A stretch of DNA of 64,000 nucleotides from JACKEQ01 sp041389565 (GTDB lineage Bacteria > Myxococcota_A > UBA796 > GCA-2862545): NCBI GenBank assembly GCA_041389565.1, contig JAWKRP010000002.1, positions 868,001 to 932,000 on the forward strand, in the 5' to 3' direction. The first letter of the stretch is position 1. Every line of letters begins with the position of its first letter. Below, one piece after another: positions 42,431-49,584 of this stretch. The translations under genes were made by a program, and so were the position numbers. The notes below the pieces were generated by a model. The model saw only the letters and a list, made by a program, of their open reading frames with translations, searched no databases and was not told the DNA's origin.

Positions 42431-42817
42431 ATGGAAGCGGAAGCAGCCGCGCAGGGAACCAGCTTTTTCATCCTCTACCTCTTTGTCGGGGTGGGGCAGT
42501 GCATCACGCTGCTCCTCGCCCTGTACAACCTGGTGGCGATCGTCGGCGTCATGCGGAGCGACGACGACGGGTCTGCGAGCGCCCTCTCGAAGGGTGCGTG
42601 GGGCCTCGGCTGCCTCGCGGCCATCCTCACGCCGTGTGCGCCCGTGCTGTCGCTCATCGCCATCATCATGTCGCGCATCGAGATCGGGCGGGTCTACCGC
42701 GACGAGTCGCCCCTCGCGTCCGCTACGCCCGCTCGCATGGGCAGCGTGAACGGCGGCGTGGCCCTGCTGGTCTTCATGCTCGTGTTCCTCGGCGCCATCG
42801 TGAACCTGTTCCTCTGA
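42431..42817 (+). CDS. small three-helix membrane protein
   Basis: A 128-residue protein with three hydrophobic segments (about residues 12-42, 58-80 and 105-128) and no signal peptide. The ATG has GGAGCG about seven bases upstream; an earlier in-frame start overlaps the -10 element. The loop between helices two and three is charged (I-E-I-G-R-V-Y-R-D-E). No family recognised. It has the same general build as the protein at 198-554. It is followed after 37 bases by the peptidase-like gene. Confidence 0.72.
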   Translation: MEAEAAAQGTSFFILYLFVGVGQCITLLLALYNLVAIVGVMRSDDDGSASALSKGAWGLGCLAAILTPCAPVLSLIAIIMSRIEIGRVYRDESPLASATPARMGSVNGGVALLVFMLVFLGAIVNLFL

Positions 42818-42854
42818 TGCCCTCGCGGCACGGGGGCTCTCCGGGCGTTCCGTC

Positions 42855-45080
42855 GTGTTGAGGCCGTCGTTCTCCTGGTTCCGCGGGATCGCTGCGTGTC
42901 TGCTGGCCCTGTCCGGGGTCGTCGGGTCCGTCGCGTACGCCCATCCCGAGCACCCGCCGGGCGAGAAGTCGGTCGACATCGTGGTCGATCTCGCCGACCG
43001 CAGCTCCGGATGGCTCGAGGTGACGGCCGTCTGGCACGATCTCGACCGCCGCGAGCTCCGGTTCCGCCAGATGGGCGCGGCGGGCGAGCACACGTACGCC
43101 AGCGTGGAGTTCGAAGGCCGCAACGGCCCGATCGCGGCGACCCAGGACGGTCCGCACTGGGATCTGGTCGACCCCCCGGAAGACGGCCCGATCACCGTGA
43201 AGTGGCGCGTGAAGCCCGGGGGGGCCGGCCGTCATGGTCACCAGGGCTGGGTGCAGGCCGACTGGGCGTCGTTCGACGGCCGCATCCTGCTGATCCCGCA
43301 GTCCAGACGGAGCGTTCGCGTGGCGAGGCTCCAGATCCTGCGGCCGGACGGGTGGTCCGTGATCCACCCGTTCGAGGAGCAGGGCGAGTGGATGGTGCTG
43401 CACGACCACCTGAACCTGAAGAGCGAGCTCACGGCCACGTGCGTGGCGGTCGGCGACTACGACGTGCGCTCGAAGACCATCGGGAGCACCGACTTCCGCG
43501 TGGGCGCGCCTCGGGCCTGGCCGCAGGAGCACCGCGACACGCTCGCCGAGAAGAGCTTCGCGGAGTTCCAGTGGTTCCACGACGAGCTCGGGTACGACCG
43601 CCAGGGTCCGTTCGCGATCGCGTGGCTCCCCGAGGGGCCCGAGGGCAAGGTGTTCGGGGGCGCTTCGGTGAACGGCGCCTGCTACGAGCACCCCACCGAG
43701 AACGCGCGGAACTGGCTGCTGCTCGGGCACCGCATCGGTCACCCGATGAACAAGTACACCCCGTCGGGCCTCACGCTGCGCGACGACCGCGACCACTGGT
43801 TCATGGAGGGGTGGGCGTCGTACATCGAGGTCGTGGCCGCAGCCGAGTCGGGCATCCTGCCGGATCAGCGCCACTGGAACGTGCTGTGGAGGCGGCACCT
43901 CCGCGACCTCGCGCAGCACCCCGAGTGGAACGTGCCGCTCGCCGAGGAGCTGCAGAACGGCGAGGCCTCCGAGTACCTGCACTACACGAAGGGTCCGATG
44001 GTCGTGAAGCACCTCGACACCCTGGTCCGCCAGCGGTCCGGGGTCGATCTCGAGACCTTCATGAAGGCGATGTGGGCGAAGTACGGCTTCCATCGCGAGC
44101 CATTCCCGCTACGCGAGGAGCTCCAGCGCTTCACGGGCGACGACTACTCCGACTTCTGGGCCGTGTTCGTCGACCAGGAGGGCTGGCCGTTCCCCGTGTG
44201 GCCCGAGATGCTCGACGAGCGGCTCGAGGGCCGCATGAAGGACGTCCCCGTCGCATACGTCGGCGACGTGCCGATCCACCCGGAGTACCTGTTCTGGCTC
44301 GCGTGGTCGGGCGAGTTCGAGCGGTACCGCGACATCGAGGCCTTCGTGATCGACGCCACGCACCGGCAGGCCGTGCTCGAGAGCCGCGGTCTGGTGCTGC
44401 TCCCGCCGACGGTCGCCGCGCTCCAGTTCGCGCTGCCGGGCGAGGCTCAGGAGGCCATCGCGCGCACCGCGCTCGCGTGGGACGTGTCGGCGCTCCCCCA
44501 GCGGTCGGGCTGCATGTCGTCGCCCGATCCCGCGCGTCCGACCATCCGATACACCGACAGCCCCGACGGGCGGGCCTTCCAGAAGCTGCTCGAGCTCGAG
44601 GCCGCCTACGAGCAGCAGGTCGGCCAGATGGTGGCCCACGTCGACGTCCGCGTGAACAAGTCCCAGACGCGTCGCCGCACGCGCCTCGGGGTGGCGCCCC
44701 ACGAGGCGTTCACCGTACAGACGGGGTGGAACGGCACGCCCCCGCGATCGGGGTTCGAGCTGTGGGCGGGCGACCAGAAGACGATGGCGAAGCAGCTCAC
44801 GATGGACCCATCGTGGGTCAACACCTACGTCACGTTCGAGCCCGGGGAGCGGCCGGAAGGGGCCGACGTGCTGGTGATCAAGGTCGGTCCCGACACCCAG
44901 CCGGTCCTCGACTACCCGCTGTGGCAGCGGCAGGCGCCCTTCGCCCGTGCAGAGCGGGCCAAGAAGAAGGGGGCACCGGACGGCGACGACCCCGACGACG
45001 TGGAAGACGCCGAAGGGGAGGCGGCAGCGCCCGCGGAGCCTGCGCCCACCGAGCCCTCCGAGGGTCAGGACCCGCGGTAG
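42855..45080 (+). CDS. exported M61/M1-like protein with a broken zinc motif
   Basis: A 741-residue protein with a signal peptide (hydrophobic to about residue 28, cleavage near A-Y-A-H), an N-terminal beta domain, and a thermolysin-like helical region. Where M61/M1 peptidases have H-E-x-x-H, this reads H292-R-I-G-H296, with Arg in place of the catalytic Glu. The third zinc ligand position is kept: W-F-M-E318-G-W-A-S-Y, as in the E-G-x-x-x-Y of the family. Zinc could still bind, but peptide hydrolysis by the usual mechanism is not expected. The last 50 residues are Lys/Glu/Asp/Pro-rich and disordered. GTG start. Its end overlaps the convergent uraH gene by 16 bases. Binding or chaperone roles are possible. 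Confidence 0.75.
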   Translation: MLRPSFSWFRGIAACLLALSGVVGSVAYAHPEHPPGEKSVDIVVDLADRSSGWLEVTAVWHDLDRRELRFRQMGAAGEHTYASVEFEGRNGPIAATQDGPHWDLVDPPEDGPITVKWRVKPGGAGRHGHQGWVQADWASFDGRILLIPQSRRSVRVARLQILRPDGWSVIHPFEEQGEWMVLHDHLNLKSELTATCVAVGDYDVRSKTIGSTDFRVGAPRAWPQEHRDTLAEKSFAEFQWFHDELGYDRQGPFAIAWLPEGPEGKVFGGASVNGACYEHPTENARNWLLLGHRIGHPMNKYTPSGLTLRDDRDHWFMEGWASYIEVVAAAESGILPDQRHWNVLWRRHLRDLAQHPEWNVPLAEELQNGEASEYLHYTKGPMVVKHLDTLVRQRSGVDLETFMKAMWAKYGFHREPFPLREELQRFTGDDYSDFWAVFVDQEGWPFPVWPEMLDERLEGRMKDVPVAYVGDVPIHPEYLFWLAWSGEFERYRDIEAFVIDATHRQAVLESRGLVLLPPTVAALQFALPGEAQEAIARTALAWDVSALPQRSGCMSSPDPARPTIRYTDSPDGRAFQKLLELEAAYEQQVGQMVAHVDVRVNKSQTRRRTRLGVAPHEAFTVQTGWNGTPPRSGFELWAGDQKTMAKQLTMDPSWVNTYVTFEPGERPEGADVLVIKVGPDTQPVLDYPLWQRQAPFARAERAKKKGAPDGDDPDDVEDAEGEAAAPAEPAPTEPSEGQDPR

Positions 45081-45406
45081 GTCGAGTATCCGAACGGGCT
45101 CAGCAGCAGCGGGATGTGGTAGTGCTCGTCGGGTGCGTCGACCCGGAACACCACGGTCACGTGGGGGTAGAACGCCGGATTTCCCTGGGCTTCGAGGTAG
45201 GGCCCCGTGAGGAACGTGACGCGATAGGTCCCGACGTCGAACGCGCCGGGAGAGAGCAGATCCGGTACGCGCCCATCGTCGTTGGTGGTGCCACGGGCCA
45301 GGAGCGTCCAGTCGTCGCCGGTGCTGCGCTCCACGAGCACTGCGATCCCCCGTGCGGGGCGACCGAGCGCGGTGTCGAGGACGTGGGAGGTGAGGGGGCT
45401 GCTCAC
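45065..45406 (-). CDS. uraH: 5-hydroxyisourate hydrolase
   Basis: A 113-residue transthyretin-like enzyme that opens 5-hydroxyisourate, the product of urate oxidation. Hallmarks are the N-terminal S-S-P-L-T-S-H-V-L-D-T with the catalytic His, R-x-x in the middle, H-Y-H-I-P-L-L-L-S-P-F-G-Y near the end, and the C-terminal Y-R-G-S, which is diagnostic of HIU hydrolase against true transthyretin. The GTG start overlaps the stop of the allantoicase-OHCU decarboxylase gene by four bases (GTGA), so the two are translated together. Confidence 0.93.
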   Translation of the reverse strand: MSSPLTSHVLDTALGRPARGIAVLVERSTGDDWTLLARGTTNDDGRVPDLLSPGAFDVGTYRVTFLTGPYLEAQGNPAFYPHVTVVFRVDAPDEHYHIPLLLSPFGYSTYRGS

Positions 45407-46899
45407 TGGGGACCTCCGAGGAGCCGGATGAAGGTGATCTGGGCCTGCTGCTCGGCCGCTTCACGGAGCTCGCGCTCCGCGGTGTTCGGGAGGCGTGCGC
45501 GGAGCAGCTCGAGCATCTCGACCGCGGACTTCCCTGTCGCACACACCAGGAACACGTGCCCGAACCGGTTCTCGTACGCGACGTTCTCGGTCGCCAGCGC
45601 TTCGAGCACGGCTTCGCTGGCGCTGGCGACCCCGGCCTGCTCGGACGCGGCGAGGGACGCCGTGGACCCGTACTTCTCGCGCAGCTTCTGGGGGTTCTCG
45701 CCGATCCGGGGGTGGTGTGCGAAGGCCTCCAGCCAGTCCTCCTTCGACGCGGTGTCCCAGAAGCGGCGCGCGGCCGTCAGGAGCTCGCCACGGTGCGCGA
45801 AGGGCCGCGCCGCGGCCATGCGGGCGGCCCACCGCGCAGACCCGCAGGCGCGCAGGAACGCCGCCGGAGCGTCGCTGTCGGGCAGCGCGTTCCAGGCCTG
45901 CACCACGGAGTCGCCCGCGTCTGCGGGCCTCCCGAACGCGCGCAGCCGACTGACCCCACCACACGGGCGGATCTTGAGGCGCAGGTGCGTGAAGGGCCCG
46001 GCATCGTCGAGGTCGATGTGCCGCTCCTCGTGGGCGGCGAGCTTGAGCGGGGGCAGGATGGTCTTCCAGCGCGTGCTGGACAGCAGGAGGGGCGCCGGGC
46101 CGTCTTCCCAGTCGATCCCCTCGAGCTCCGCGGTGTCGGGGAAGTTCCCCTTGAAGTGGTTCGTGTCGATGAGCAGGCGATCGAGCCGACCCCGGCACGC
46201 CAGGCGCAGCAGCACCCAGTCGTGCCCGTCGCCCCGGCGCCGGCGGGTCTCCCAGCCTCCGCGCATGTCGCTGGCCCGCCCGGGTGCGACCAGATGGTCC
46301 ATCACGCCGAAGTACATGTCGGATGCCGCGAGGGCCTTGCCGCCGTTCTCGAGCGCCGCGAGGTCGAACGAGCCCGTGTGGGCGCGCTTCACCTCGCCGT
46401 ACACGCGCAGTCTCGCGACGCCGCCGTCGGGGAAGATGTTCAGTCGGACGTGGGTGTACACGCGATCGTCGTGCACGGGCATGGGGTTCGGGCTGCCGAG
46501 CTTGAGCGAGACGGCGGGGAGCACCTCGCTCCACTCGGCTTCGTCACGGAGCTGCTCCGGTGTGGGGTCGCCCTCGACGAAGCAGGCCTCGAGCGTCGCC
46601 CAGGGCGCGTGGTTGCCCGTGAAGTGCCGCGTGTCGAGGTCGACTGCGCGGATCACCCCGGGGGCACCGAGCGCCAGGATGCACCAGTCGCTGCCCGGGC
46701 CCCGCTTGCGGCGGGATTCCCAGCCGTCCATCACCTTGCCGCGCTCGTAGTAGGCGTCGGGATCGAACGTGGGCTCCGCGTTCTTCACGAGGTTGTGCAT
46801 GCTCGCGAAGAAGTCGTCGCTGCAGGCGAGGGCACGCCCACCGAGGGTCTCCGAGAGGAGGTCGGTGAGGTGCGGGAACGGGGTGTGGGCGTGGGCCAT
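45403..46899 (-). CDS. allantoicase / OHCU decarboxylase fusion
   Basis: A 498-residue fusion of two urate-breakdown enzymes. Residues about 15-325 are allantoicase, two copies of a jelly-roll with G-G-R-A-L-A-C-S-D-D-F-F, M-D-G-W-E-S-R-R-K-R and the matching second-half G-G-W-E-T-R-R-R-R, D-T-N-H-F-K-G-N-F-P. Residues about 330-498 are 2-oxo-4-hydroxy-4-carboxy-5-ureidoimidazoline decarboxylase, with the catalytic His in H-H-P-R-I-G (395-400), S-E-Q (419-421) and E-N-R-F-G-H-V-F-L-V-C-A-T-G (443-456). OHCU decarboxylase follows uraH in the pathway, whereas allantoicase acts two steps later on allantoate. Urate oxidase and allantoinase are not in the window. Co-translated with uraH. Confidence 0.92.
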   Translation of the reverse strand: MAHAHTPFPHLTDLLSETLGGRALACSDDFFASMHNLVKNAEPTFDPDAYYERGKVMDGWESRRKRGPGSDWCILALGAPGVIRAVDLDTRHFTGNHAPWATLEACFVEGDPTPEQLRDEAEWSEVLPAVSLKLGSPNPMPVHDDRVYTHVRLNIFPDGGVARLRVYGEVKRAHTGSFDLAALENGGKALAASDMYFGVMDHLVAPGRASDMRGGWETRRRRGDGHDWVLLRLACRGRLDRLLIDTNHFKGNFPDTAELEGIDWEDGPAPLLLSSTRWKTILPPLKLAAHEERHIDLDDAGPFTHLRLKIRPCGGVSRLRAFGRPADAGDSVVQAWNALPDSDAPAAFLRACGSARWAARMAAARPFAHRGELLTAARRFWDTASKEDWLEAFAHHPRIGENPQKLREKYGSTASLAASEQAGVASASEAVLEALATENVAYENRFGHVFLVCATGKSAVEMLELLRARLPNTAERELREAAEQQAQITFIRLLGGPQ

Positions 46900-46944
46900 C
46901 CGGGCCTCCGTGGCGCCCGATGTTCGGTCCGGCCGGCCGACGAT

Positions 46945-47835
46945 TCAAGTGCCCGACACCAGATCGCCCCAGGCCACGACCACGTCGGGCTCGCACGGCG
47001 CGAAGGGCTCGGCGGTGTCGGTGTGGCTCCACCGGAAGCCCGTCCCACCGTGCACGGGCTGGTCTTCGCGGAGCAGGAACGCGTGCAGGACGCACTCGCC
47101 GCCGACATCGAGGGATTCGATCGCGATCCCGTCGACGGACACGGCTTCGATCACCTCCACCGGGAGGAGGGTGGCGCGCGTGCCGGGCCACTGCACGCCG
47201 ACCTCGTGGTGCCCGGGCTCCCCTGCGGTGAGGAGCAGCCCGAGCTCCGCGTCGTGGTCGAGCCGGGCGCCTTCCTCCGGGCTGCGTACCTCGAGCTGGT
47301 CGAGCACCCAGCCGAGCGCGTGGCCCCGCTTGTCGTGGAGCACGTACTGGACGGGCAGGCGGCCCCCCTCCACCACGACGAGCCCGTCCAGCGCGGACGG
47401 ATTGCCGGCGACCTCCGCGATGGGGTCGAGGAACGTGCCGCCTTCGGCCTTCACCCAGCGGACCGAGAAGTCGTCGCGGACCTCGTCGGCCTCGGCGCCC
47501 ACCCAGCCCCGTCCGGACCCGGACAGGAACACCGTGCCGCCGTCTGCCGGCTCGAGCGCGACCGATCGCGAGCCCTCGAACCGCGACGGTCCGCGGGGCT
47601 CCGACTCCGTGGCGAGCACCTCGCTCACCTCGAGCTGCGGGCGGGCACCCTCCGCGAGGGGGTGCTCGGGCGTCCAGGCCCGCGACCCGTCCACCGTCGC
47701 GTCGGAGCGGAACCCCAGGCGCGCGCGATCTCCCTGGAAGTCGTAGCAGGCGGTGAGCGCGAGGAGCCCCATCGGCACGAGCACCAGGAGGGTTCGGCTT
47801 CGGCCAGAGGGGATGCGAGGGGTCGGGTGGGTCAT
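46945..47835 (-). CDS. lipoprotein of unknown function
   Basis: A 296-residue lipoprotein with an Arg-containing N-terminus and lipobox L-L-A-L-T-A-C (C30). The body is mostly beta, with immunoglobulin-like segments such as P-V-Q-Y-V-L-H-D-K-R-G and G-H-H-E-V-G-V-Q-W-P, reminiscent of big bacterial Ig-like domains. No catalytic motif. GGAGG lies four bases before the chosen ATG, which settles the start against a slightly longer frame. It ends 45 bases from the upstream allantoicase-OHCU gene start on the same strand, but a link to purine breakdown is not evident. Confidence 0.75.
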   Translation of the reverse strand: MTHPTPRIPSGRSRTLLVLVPMGLLALTACYDFQGDRARLGFRSDATVDGSRAWTPEHPLAEGARPQLEVSEVLATESEPRGPSRFEGSRSVALEPADGGTVFLSGSGRGWVGAEADEVRDDFSVRWVKAEGGTFLDPIAEVAGNPSALDGLVVVEGGRLPVQYVLHDKRGHALGWVLDQLEVRSPEEGARLDHDAELGLLLTAGEPGHHEVGVQWPGTRATLLPVEVIEAVSVDGIAIESLDVGGECVLHAFLLREDQPVHGGTGFRWSHTDTAEPFAPCEPDVVVAWGDLVSGT

Positions 47836-47944
47836 GGAGCCTCCAGGGGATGCCTCCATGTCGCCGGCCCCCGTGTCTGCACCGCGGATGTGCCGTGAAG
47901 CGTGTGCGGTCCGCGTGTGGACGCGCGATGAACCGGCTGGACCG

Positions 47945-48076
47945 TCACTCCTCCCGGGCGAACCGGTTCATGATCACCGTGGACACCACCAGCACGGCAC
48001 ACAGCATGAGGAGCGACGCCAGGATGAAGAAGATCTGATCGACCGTCAGACCCATCGTGCGGCTCAGGGTGTGCAT
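47945..48076 (-). CDS. 43-residue single-helix membrane protein
   Basis: A short open frame with a strong ribosome binding site (GGAGG four bases before the ATG). It encodes a polar N-terminus (M-H-T-L-S-R-T-M-G), one hydrophobic helix of about 24 residues (residues 14-36) and a short R-F-A-R-E-E tail. The helix with a basic tail inside and good translation signals favour a real small membrane protein. Function unknown. It lies 109 bases upstream of the lipoprotein gene on the same strand. Confidence 0.6.
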   Translation of the reverse strand: MHTLSRTMGLTVDQIFFILASLLMLCAVLVVSTVIMNRFAREE

Positions 48077-48153
48077 GCTACCTCCGTTCTCGGTGAGGGA
48101 GTGGTATCCCGGGATCCGCGCGCGTGGAGCGTGCACACGGGTTATCCGAGCGA

Positions 48154-49017
48154 ATGCGCCTCGCTTCCCTGTGCTTCCTGCTGCTCGCCGGATGCCCGCC
48201 CGTCGGGTCCGATACGGGCCTGCCCCCACCGGTGCCCCGTCCCGACGACACCGATCCGCCGATCACGGGCGTCGAGCTCGTCGTGGTCGGCTACAACGTG
48301 GAGTCGGGCGATGCCGAGGCCGCCACGATCTCGCAGAACGTGTCGGAGATCACCGGCGAGGCCCTGTGGGGCTTCTCGGAGGTCGAGAGCCAGTCCTGGC
48401 TCGACCAGTTCGCGATCGCCGCCGCCGACGACCCCAGCCAGGAGTTCGGCAAGATCCTCGGCACCACCGGCTTCTCCGACCGTCTGGGCATCCTGTGGGA
48501 CAACTCGCGCCTCGAGCTCCTCGGCAGCGTCGAGCTCGATGCGATCAACGTCGGTGGCACGGCCCGGGCCCCGCTGGTCGGGCACTTCCGCGTCCGCGAG
48601 AACGGCGTCGAGTTCAAGTTCATGGTGAACCACCTGTGGCGCACCGACGACGCGGCGCGCGTGCAGCAGGCGCAGATGCTGAACGCGTGGGCGGCGTCCG
48701 AGACGCTGCCGCTGGTCGCGGTGGGCGACTACAACTTCGACTGGGCGGTGGAGGGCGGCGAGGCCGACCACGACGCCGGCTACGACCAGATGGTGGCGAA
48801 CAGCACGTGGGTGTGGGTGCGCCCCGACACGCTGGTCGCGACTCAGTGCAGCTTCGCGTTCGACGGCGTGCTCGACTTCACGTTCGTGGGGAACAACGCG
48901 AAGAACTGGCCGTCCAGCTCCGAGGTGCTGTTCACCCAGAACGTGTACTGCCAGGACTCCCCGCAGAAGCCCGACCACCGGCCGGTGCTCGCCACGCTGC
49001 TGGTGCCCGACCCGTAG
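48154..49017 (+). CDS. endonuclease/exonuclease/phosphatase-fold lipoprotein
   Basis: A 287-residue lipoprotein: lipobox L-L-L-A-G-C (C14), an Asp/Thr/Pro linker, then an EEP (DNase I-like) domain. Catalytic positions are visible: Asn in G-Y-N-V-E-S, Glu in F-S-E-V-E-S, His in V-N-H-L-W-R, Asp and Asn in V-G-D-Y-N-F-D, Asp in D-G-V-L-D-F, and the final K-P-D-H-R-P-V. All the key residues are present, so it should be an active phosphodiesterase or phosphatase held at the cell envelope; extracellular nuclease and phospholipase-type activities both occur in this fold. It converges on a Cys-rich lipoprotein gene with a hairpin between. Confidence 0.85.
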   Translation: MRLASLCFLLLAGCPPVGSDTGLPPPVPRPDDTDPPITGVELVVVGYNVESGDAEAATISQNVSEITGEALWGFSEVESQSWLDQFAIAAADDPSQEFGKILGTTGFSDRLGILWDNSRLELLGSVELDAINVGGTARAPLVGHFRVRENGVEFKFMVNHLWRTDDAARVQQAQMLNAWAASETLPLVAVGDYNFDWAVEGGEADHDAGYDQMVANSTWVWVRPDTLVATQCSFAFDGVLDFTFVGNNAKNWPSSSEVLFTQNVYCQDSPQKPDHRPVLATLLVPDP

Positions 49018-49025
49018 GGCGGAGG

Positions 49026-49045
49026 CCGTAGCGCAGAGGCTACGG
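49026..49045. terminator. hairpin between convergent lipoprotein genes
   Basis: CCGTAGC (49026-49032) pairs perfectly with GCTACGG (49039-49045) around a six-base loop, just after the EEP gene stop and before the end of the opposite gene. No T run on either strand. A two-way termination or mRNA-end structure is likely. Confidence 0.5.
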
Positions 49046-49055
49046 GCCCCAGGCG

Positions 49056-49397
49056 TCAGAAGCTGAGCACGTCGTTGCAGTTCGGGCCGATGTCGCCCGC
49101 GAGCCACTCGTCGCAGGACGAGCGCCGGATGTCGCGCATGCAGTTGCCGACCTCTTCGAGATCCAGGTCGAGCCCGAACACGCCTCCGACCTCGAGCACG
49201 AACTCGTACACGTCGGTCTGCGCGTCGACGCACTCCTCGAAGTCGTTGTCGTAGAGATCGTCCCAGGCATCGGAGTCGCAGGTGCGCGTCTTGCGACAGA
49301 CGGTCTCGGCGACCCGCTCGGGTGCGTTCTCCTCGGTGAGGGGAGTGCAGGCAGAAAGCGCGACAACGGCGAGGACAGCAGGTACGAGGATACGCAT
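49056..49397 (-). CDS. small Cys-rich lipoprotein (DUF6184-like)
   Basis: A 113-residue lipoprotein with lipobox V-A-L-S-A-C (C17) and six further Cys spaced through an acidic body (T-V-C-R-K-T-R-T-C, E-E-C-V-D, G-N-C-M-R, S-S-C-D-E, P-N-C-N-D). The C-x-K-x-x-x-C start after a helix (R-V-A-E-T-V-C) resembles the family member at 28539-28850, and both look like small disulfide-rich secreted domains common in myxobacteria. Function unknown. It is divergent from the second sigma factor gene. Confidence 0.8.
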   Translation of the reverse strand: MRILVPAVLAVVALSACTPLTEENAPERVAETVCRKTRTCDSDAWDDLYDNDFEECVDAQTDVYEFVLEVGGVFGLDLDLEEVGNCMRDIRRSSCDEWLAGDIGPNCNDVLSF

Positions 49398-49468
49398 CGT
49401 TCTTGGACTCCGGACGCTCCACGTATCCGGTGCTGCGCGAACTGACAGTGCAGTGTGAGTCTCAGGGG

Positions 49469-49497
49469 TTGACGGTGGCGCTCGCCGCGACCACAAT
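49469..49497 (+). promoter_or_regulatory. sigma-70-type promoter for the second sigma factor gene
   Basis: TTGACG (49469-49474) and CACAAT (49492-49497) are 17 bases apart, five of six and four of six matches. Transcription would begin near 49504, leaving an 80-base leader with AAGGAAG before the GTG at 49585. Confidence 0.6.
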
Positions 49498-49584
49498 TCG
49501 CACCTGACGTGGGGGTGGTGCGTTCGAGCGCCGCCCCGGTGATGTGAGTGTTCGCCCTTCGGGCTCGCGACGAAGGAAGAACTG

